A stretch of DNA of 64,000 nucleotides from Austropuccinia psidii (taxonomy: Eukaryota; Basidiomycota; Pucciniomycetes; Pucciniales; Sphaerophragmiaceae): the NCBI GenBank assembly GCA_023105745.1, contig JALGQZ010000003.1, positions 78,962,696 to 79,026,695 of the forward strand, read 5' to 3'. Under the pieces are notes generated by a model that saw only the letters and a list, made by a program, of their open reading frames with translations, searched no databases and was not told where the DNA came from. Within the stretch, counting starts at the first letter, position 1. Every line of letters starts with the position of its first letter. Below are positions 56,081-64,000 of this stretch, in pieces. The position numbers were made by a program, and so were the translations under genes.

Positions 56081-56494
56081 TTGCCTCCCCAGATACCTAC
56101 ACTGAAAAATGCCACAGCACTTCAAGTAGGTATTCCACAGCAAGTGGGAGATATCTTGTCTTTTAGCTCCCCATCATATAGCAAGACTGGTGGAGATGCT
56201 CTAAATGAGGATGTATTTGACATTTGGGTGCATTCCATGGCCTTGGGCAGATGCAGCACCTCAATGTATGAGGATGCAGCCACAATTCCTGTGAAGCTTC
56301 CCAAGATTAGTGAAATCACTAAATCTAAACTTGCTGAAAAACATCAAAAAAATCTTGGAACACAAACTTGCAGCAATGAAATTCTACCTGCATCACCTTC
56401 AGCCACTAATTTCCATCTGCTGCTAGAGATGCCCTCAGAACTGGGTCCCGTTGCAAATCTGCAAATCAGATTGGAGCCACTGGGCCAGAACTAA
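56081..56494 (+). CDS. Hypothetical ORF, 137 codons (copy in right arm)
   Basis: Identical in translation to the minus-strand frame 42582-42995. Function unknown. Its reality as a gene is doubtful for the reasons given there. Confidence 0.25.
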   Translation: MPPQIPTLKNATALQVGIPQQVGDILSFSSPSYSKTGGDALNEDVFDIWVHSMALGRCSTSMYEDAATIPVKLPKISEITKSKLAEKHQKNLGTQTCSNEILPASPSATNFHLLLEMPSELGPVANLQIRLEPLGQN

Positions 56495-59400
56495 AAATCT
56501 CTGAAAATTCTTAACTTTACTCTTACCACTTTGCCCTACAGTGTCAGTGGTACAGAGATAGAATCTATTGTGATATCATGTCTGGGCATATCTCATTCAA
56601 AGAGCTGTTAAGTGTGCAAAAGGACTTGAAGCTATTAAAGTTGGAGTAAGAAATAAACCATACTGACTGGATTCAATCCACATGCAAACCAGAGGAACTG
56701 AGAAAGCTTTTCTGTGCTATTAGTTCATATTAAGAGACAATCTATTGACTTGAAATTCCAAAAAGAGATAGAAGTGAAAAAAAAGACTTTTTTAGCTGCA
56801 TCCTACAATCTTAATTTCTTTGTTTCAGGAAAGTTTTAGGTGGGCAATATGATTTGTAATTCAGTGGTGACTAGAAAAACAATCTGTATCAACTGACTGA
56901 TCTTTTACTACTAATACTAGATTTTCCTATATGGCATTTGGAAAGGTTATATAAAAGTATAAATTAAACCTGATGGGTGGTAAACACTACCCTTTAGTAA
57001 AAATCCTTTGTTTTTTAATAGAATATTTTGTTTCAGTTTTATCATAATCAACCTAGGAATATTTCACATGAGGGTAAAATGACAAAACAAAAAACAATCA
57101 TTTTCAAAGATAATAAGGCTTTTAATTATTGATTATTTTAATAGTTAAATTGAATAATCTCATTGAAAAGAAGAGAAAGAAAACAAAATAAATAAATAAA
57201 TGCGCATGTTTGGAGAAGGAAAAAATGTTTAAAAAGTCCATAATAATAATAATGAGGAGGGGTATCTTTATATTCATTTTTGAGCTGGTAAAGAAAACAA
57301 AATAGATACTGAATTTGAGGGTTTGAGGGGGGAAAGAGGTACAAGCTTGAAAAATTAATGCACCTTATTTCTCCAGGGCATTGCTAAATCAACACCTCCA
57401 TTTTGCTAGATTGATGCCCATACTGGTGTTGATTTAGTAACTAAATGGGCTAAATAAGTTCCTCCCCTTGCTAAAAATATGCTTTTATCATATGGTAATT
57501 TATGCCATTTCTAGATTGTGTTGTTTGATATTTCAGAAAGATTTTTTCCAGGGAAGGCTCATGTAAAAATGATCAGTAATTGGAAGACATGACTCACTCT
57601 TAAATATGCCACAAAATTAACATGAATCTGGATTGAATATTCCTTAAAATACACAATAATTATTATTGAATGTTCTTTAAATTCAAAAATCATGGTAATT
57701 GAATGTTCTTCAAATTCAAAAATTGTTATTTACTTTGCTTAAAATTCCTCAGCATTGATTCTTCTATATTTATAAAGTTCCATGAGCATTACTATTGATT
57801 TTTCCCTAAATTACAAAAACAATATTTTTCAATTTGATATAAATCTCTTGATTATTATTAAATATTTGTTAAATCCCCACACAGTATTATTGAATGTGCT
57901 TGAAATTATGAAAAATTATTATTAAATATGCCTTAAGCTTCACAAGTGTTATTTATTCTTCCTTCAAATTCCTTAAAAACTAGGATCCAATATATTTTCA
58001 ATTCAATAAGTAAATTTATTAACTTGTACTAAAATTTTCATATTTCATTGGGATGCCCAAGTATCTTCAGAAATGTAGAGTTTTTTTGTGGATTTCATCT
58101 GAACTTCCATTATCTCAAAAAAATAGTTATTTTTTCAATTGATGTAATTGTGGGATATTTTACTTCCACAGGCACATAAAAATATTTTGGTTTCCCCTTA
58201 ATGTGTGGCTTTAATTAGTTACTGTGGGTAAAGTATGAGGATATCAAAATTTTTATCTTCCCTCAATAAATGAAATTTGTGACAGATGGTATTAATACCT
58301 CCCTAAACAACACTCTTACGAATGACTTCCTCATGAAAAGTGAGTGATATTATCTTTCTTTCTCCTTGAAGCTTGGGTGGCTTTCTAGCCCACAATGTCT
58401 GCATGGCTCCAAGTCAAGTGCTGGTGCTTGAAGCCTGATTGGCCTTGGATAATAATATTTTCAAACTAACTGATGGTTTAAAAAATACCTAATATGTTTA
58501 TTCACTTGATCATGAATTACTAAGTAAATTACAGTTTTGTGTGCTCAATCTCAATATAAATATTGATATGAAGAAAATTTAATTTTAAAGATTTGTAAAT
58601 GAATGGCACAAAAAATACTAGATTTAGATAATTTTTCAATAATAAAATTAAACTCTTAAATGAGGTAAATAATATTTCAAAATGAATAAAAAACTGAGTA
58701 AATGAAGATATAAAACAAAAAAAAATAATTTCTACCTTTTAGTAAGATTATAAGATTAATAATTAATAAAGTTGAAATATCTTTTTCTCTTGATATTTGA
58801 ATTTGACTCTGAAGTAGCCAAAATTTATTTTAAGATGAGAAAAGTTCAAAAGGATTTATTTTTTTTGGTTTCAAGAAAAATAAATTTTCAAAAAGAAAGA
58901 TTTACCATCAATTAATATGATAATAATGAAACTTGAAAACTTAAGAATTATTTGAATCTATATAAAGATTTATTTGAGAAAAAGAAAGATTAGATTTTCA
59001 AAATATTGCTCTTTTTCAAGATATGGTACCCAATGGCAAAGCCTAGGTTTGAGAGGCTTTTAAAGAAACATTTTTCCTTGATTCTCATTCTTATAAAACT
59101 ACTTATAATAGAACATCAAATTAGTTTTTGGATTTGAATTAAGATCTTTTGATTAAAGTAGAAGTAATTTAAAAAAATATATTAGAAAAATGAAGTTAAC
59201 AATAATGAAAATAGCAATAATCTGAGAAATAATCCAAAGGTTAATCAAAAATACTAACAAAAGAAATGATTGATTCAATAAAAATTAAATTAAATTCAAT
59301 TTTCAAGATTATAAAATTATGTTTGACAGAATCAATTGAAGAAAAAATATAAATAAGAATAGCTTTCATTTGATTGTTTACTTTTTATATGAAGCTTTAT

Positions 59401-60893
59401 GGTATCATAGAGTTCTTGGTTTTTCCCCTTATGTGTCAATCTTTAGTTTATTGAGAAGATTATGATTAAGATTTCTAGAGAAGGTTTTCTTTTTTAAATA
59501 AAATTTTACACAGACTTCTATCTTTTGAAATGAAAGATAAAGACATGTAAAGTTATGTTATTTACTTTTTCATTAATTATTGTTGGATTTTTCATTGAAG
59601 CTTCTTATTTTTTCCTTTTCTGGAGGTTGTGTTTCTTATCCCAATTAAGGAAAAGCTATATCTGAGCTAAAAATCAATTCAGCTTGAAATATTTTCAGCT
59701 TCTTATCTGCATTTGAAACATTGATTGATTATATTTTCCAATACTTGATCAAAGGAATTAAATGAAAGAATTTAAAATTTAAGCTTGACACTAACTTGAT
59801 GATTCTGTAAAGGTCACATTTTGTAACCAGAAATAGTATCTACCATGCTAAATTGTTAAAACATGCACTTTTGCACTGGCTTAAATTTGAACCCAAATTC
59901 TGTTGCTAATTAATTGCCTGACAATTTTAATTCTATTTTGGTCACATGCCATTTGCTAAATTATAAAATTTAGAAGGGAACCCAAAGGGTGACACCACAT
60001 TTGAATAATTTTTTTTAATTTAGCTTACTTATTATCCTTGTTGAAATGGTAAACAGCCACTTTCCCTTGTTTCAGCTGAGTTAGTCTCCTATGATTGGGC
60101 TTATCTGGAAGTATGATAGGGTAGGATACCCTGTGTAACCCTGGGAACCTTACCAATCAGTAGTAGAGAGTTGAAAAATCATATTGAAGGAATATTTTAA
60201 AAATAATTTTACAATCATTAGTATAAAAAAATGGAACTATTGACATTTTGAGCCAATTGGAAGCCATAAACTATGTTAAACTCATATGTTTAGCTCCAGG
60301 GTAATAGTATTTTCAAGAAAATTAACCTTATTGATTCAAAGAATCTAAAATAATTATCTAAAAAAATATTAGGAATATTAGCCAGATTAATCACATATGA
60401 TGAGCTTAATTTTTTTCGATCATTTTGAGAATATTAATAATAAACAATGAAATAGAAAATATGACCTTAAAATAATGCAAAGCAAGTTGGAAATACATTT
60501 CCCCACCCAAACCACAGTTTTGGAAACACATACAGATTAGAAATCCCAGATAAATGAGCTCATGAGAAATATTTATTGGTTTTTTGATTTTTATTAGAAG
60601 AATATATGGCTACTAAGGTGGTTTTTAATAATCCATCAAAATCTCCCAAAAAAAAGAAAATCCAAGTGATTCTATTGTAATATCCATCCTTAATTCATAG
60701 GACTTTGAGCTCAACTAATAATCAAGATTAAATAAAGACCTTTCCAAAAGAAAAACAGAGATATATTGATAATACGTGAAAGATTTTCAAAATTATATGA
60801 GCCTTATATTTGAATTATTATATTTTTTTTATTATTATATTTTTATAATAATAATTAAGTTTATTTTTTTTATATAATTATTTTTAATAATTA
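56495..60893. other. AT-rich gene-free DNA of the right arm, proximal part
   Basis: Mirror of 38200-42581. No gene seen. Confidence 0.6.
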
Positions 60894-60901
60894 TATTTAA
60901 A
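60894..60901. other. Empty target site of the MULE
   Basis: TATTTAAA here is the reverse complement of the TTTAAATA that is duplicated around the MULE in the left arm. The flanks on both sides match the left arm up to the element ends. Confidence 0.92.
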
Positions 60902-63900
60902 TTTGTGGTTATAATATTTCATTATATTATATTTTTCTACTGAGGACAGTCATAGTACTCTTGATATTGTTACTATTATCAAGAGTTTCATAGACAAACC
61001 TTACAGATTTCAAGTCTTTGAGGTCAATCCTTTTTATTCCATTGGTATGATCTCCAGTAACTTGTATCAAAGTGGATGGCATTTGAAGGTGGTTCATAAA
61101 ATACATTTAGGGTTTCTGGTGGAAATACATTTTCTAAATTGTCTCCTTTGCTTGTGGATTGAGCTATGATAGCCTGAGTTTCCTGTAGAGCTATAGAGGG
61201 TTGTTAATTAATGAATGATAATTGATTTTAGATATTCTGAGAATATTGGTATGGAGTAAATGCAACCCCACTTTTTTCCCCATATGCATAAACATGTGTT
61301 TTAGTAGAACAGGAAGAACAGGTACTAATCCACATGGAAGAATACCTTGGACTCATATTACAAATAGTAATGGGGGTAATATTATTTTGAAATAAATAAT
61401 GTATCCTTATATCTTAATATATTCTTGGAAATACATCAGAACCATAGTACCTTAAAGGAGGTTTGGATTTAGATAGGTAGTTTTGCTTGCTCATAAAGTG
61501 GCTTGTTCTTTATATGAAAAATTGTACCTGATTTTAAACGGAAAATTTTGATCCACAATGACTTGAGAAATTGGTAACCTATATTAGTAACATAAAAATT
61601 TAATATTACATCACAGGTGTGTAGAATTAACTTTTATCATCTCTTTTCTAAGAAAAAGAATTTTCTGGCTTCAAGATGTAAAAATAATTTTAGCTTGAAC
61701 TGAAGGGAAGAAGTTAGGGCAGCAAGTAAATTCATGTGTATTTACCATATCCTCAAGTGCAATTGGTAATTATTTGGAAAGGAATATTTACCAAAATCTT
61801 AATCCACATTTTACTTCACTTTTCCAAGCCAAATTTCATTACAAAATTATACTCACAGGAAACTCCATTGGCTCTCTCATGATATCAACTATAAAAACTT
61901 AAAAATAGAAATTGTCATTATTTTTGATGTCATAATCTGATAAGATAAAAAAGAGAGCCAGCTTTTTCTAGCTCTTAATTTATCTTTTTGGAGTATTAAA
62001 ATTCAAGGAATAATACTGAATATAATTTTCAATTATTCAAACAAAAATAGCTTTATCTGAGAGGAAGAGGTTAAAGATTATGGGGTATATTATGGATTTC
62101 CTAAGGAGCTCATTTATTTGACCTTATTGAGAAATTCTTTAGAAATGAAGTGATCAAAAACAGGATTACTGAAAAAATTTGAGAATGTGGGAGTTGGAGG
62201 GGTTTGTAAGCCAGTTTACAATCAGAAGTATCCAATTTGAAAAATACAATACTTGGTTTCTTTCTACCTATAGTTCCCAAAACACATAATATTAATCTCC
62301 AAAATATATTCTTTGAAATAAGTTCCAAAGCCCCAGATATTCAGGAGTCAATTTCTTAGTCAGAAGTTGGTCTTAGTTTAGCCAACAAACCCCTTTCAAG
62401 CCCTGAATACATATGATACACCATTTTTACATTCATGGGAAAATTCATAAATATATTTTCAAGGGCATGGAAATATCATTCCCCATTCTTTATTATTAGC
62501 TTAATAAGTCTGTTATCAATATCATATAGTATTTTATATTATCAAAATTAAAAAATATTATCATTAGCATCATAGTGGTATTATTCTTGACCAAAAGAAT
62601 GTAATAGATCTATTAGTATGGAAGAAATAATATTCTTATTACTCAAGGAGTTTTATTATTATTGAAAAATGAATTTGGTATCATCAACAAGCTATTCCGT
62701 TTATCATTAGCATTATATTTTTTTGATATAAAAAGAATTACTAATTTTTTTTCTGAATAAAATCATTATTTTTTAAATAAAAACTCTTCCTTTTATCAGA
62801 ATAGCTTATTTATCACTAAAAAAAAGTATTCAATATTCTAAAAATACTAAGCTTATATTAATCAATGTGATCAATTTCGTATTTTTATGTTAATAAGCCT
62901 TCTCTTTAAAAAATGATAGCCTGGCTCTTATTACCATAATAGGTTTGACCTTATCATGAAATAGATTAATTATTATCAATATAATCATTTTTATTACTAT
63001 TAAAACACCCAATATTTTATTATTGGTTAAATAGACATTCTATTCTAATCATAATTTATTTCATACCTTAGCATAATCTCTTTTTTATTATCCATATTTT
63101 TAATGTTTCATTTGTAAAATAAGAGCCTTGTAATTATCAAGCTGATAAATCTTTACACTTGAAATTATAAGTTTTTGCTGATTAAGATGATAGCTTGAGT
63201 ATTATTAAGATAATAACCCTGTATGTATTAATGGAATAGCTTTTTACTTAGAACATGACGTCTCCTTCATTCTCAGCATTATTTCTTTTACATTATTAAA
63301 ATGATAGCTTTTTTATCATTTTTTTTATCCTTTGTTTATTATTATCATAATAAAATTTCTATTTGAAAATAATAGCTTTCTATAATTGAAAATACAGTCT
63401 AGAAATTATGAGAATAATAAGTGCTCTATTTTTTAAAATAATAGAATTCTTACTTCTAGAATAATTTGTTTGTTATTATTGACAAAATAATTCCTATTAT
63501 CAACATAATAGGTTTATATTCATCAATATAATAGAGTTTTTATCAGATATATCTTAACTTTGATTCTATTGAGATAGATAGTACACTGTATATTTTCAAG
63601 ATAATACATTTTTCATTGCTAAAATATTACCTTTGGCAATATTTGATAGAACCTTTTTATACAAAATGGAATAATCTCGAGTATCACACACCCACTTTGT
63701 GACCATGGAGAGGATAATACTTTTTAATGATATTCTATCTTTTATCATTATTAAAATGCCAACTTTCATATTTCTTTAATGATAGAATTCTTATTTTGAT
63801 ATAATAAATTTTTATCATTAAAATAATAGCTTTGTAATTCTCAAAATAAATGCAAATATTAAAATAATATTCTTTTTCTTTTTGAAATAATAGCTTTTTT

Positions 63901-64000
63901 ATTACTGACATAATAGGTTTTCTATGATGCTAATAATAAATCTGTTATTGTCAATGGAGGAAATTTTTTAGTTTTATAACAGTAGTTTTTTGTTTTTGAC
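60902..64000. other. AT-rich DNA of the right arm, distal part, with short-period repeats
   Basis: Mirror of 30741-33839. The CTATTATTTT/AATAATAAAAA half-motif field occupies about 62480-64000. No gene seen. Confidence 0.65.

Larger units (their letters stand above)
50823..64000 (-). repeat. IR1 right arm, continuing past the window end
   Basis: Inverse copy of 30741-48253 without the MULE. It differs by an extra 17 bp of T/A-rich sequence at about 60822-60840 and by scattered substitutions. The last base of the window still pairs (64000 with 30741). Confidence 0.95.

Noticed and set aside
30741..64000. Idea that the whole palindrome is a single-molecule read fold-back artefact
   Set aside because: The arms differ by a complete transposon with target duplication, a 17-bp change and scattered substitutions. 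Two distinct DNA copies are required, although haplotype mis-joining remains possible.

Overview
The window looks like nuclear DNA of a rust fungus (Pucciniales). It is AT-rich, genes have short GT-AG introns of about 50-100 nt, and Ty3/gypsy, Ty1/copia, Mutator-like and hAT elements dominate. From memory, without a search, the gag proteins of the gypsy elements closely resemble those of the myrtle rust Austropuccinia psidii. The genus is therefore a good guess, not a proof.

Region 1 (1-24110) is a retrotransposon graveyard with a readable order of events. A decayed gypsy-type element (called Gyp0) runs off the left edge, with its primer-binding site at 2145-2160. An old copia element on the minus strand (CopA, 4456-24105, target duplication ATCTA) had its 5' LTR hit twice. 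One hit is a 9.5-kb gypsy element on the minus strand (GypB, 9078-18561, duplication AAGGG). The other is a 5.2-kb copia element on the plus strand (CopC, 18774-23969, duplication AAAAG). CopC is young: its LTRs differ at 2 of 588 positions and its 1349-codon polyprotein is open. CopA and CopC appear to prime from tRNA halves (elongator Met and Tyr).

Region 2 (24111-30023) holds the few host genes. There is a short secreted-protein-like ORF (25389-25694, minus) and a 703-bp fragment from the 5' end of an Elongator subunit 1 (ELP1/IKI3) locus (26079-26781, plus). An unrecognised multi-exon gene follows (27172-30023, plus), whose six-exon model closes in frame at 827 codons.

Region 3 (30741-64000) is a very large, nearly identical inverted repeat with arms 30741-48253 and 50823-64000. 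Both probably continue beyond what can be paired here, because the right arm runs off the window. Each arm carries the 3' end of ELP1, a decayed hAT transposase and long AT-rich DNA. Only the left arm has a 4.3-kb Mutator-like element (33848-38191), flanked by an 8-bp duplication; the right arm keeps the empty site. The element encodes one 944-codon protein joining a MULE transposase, AT-hook-like motifs and an OTU cysteine-protease domain, broken by one missing base in a C run.

The 2.6-kb spacer between the arms holds the rest of an ELP1 gene that has lost most of its propeller region. Its 5' end is an inverted copy of 26079-26781. The two inverted repeats meet at a shared TGCA at 50823-50826. 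The simplest reading is that an ELP1 locus suffered an inverted duplication, or that two nuclear haplotypes of a dikaryon were joined head to head in assembly. The one-sided MULE insertion and scattered substitutions show that the arms are two separate DNA copies rather than one read folded back.
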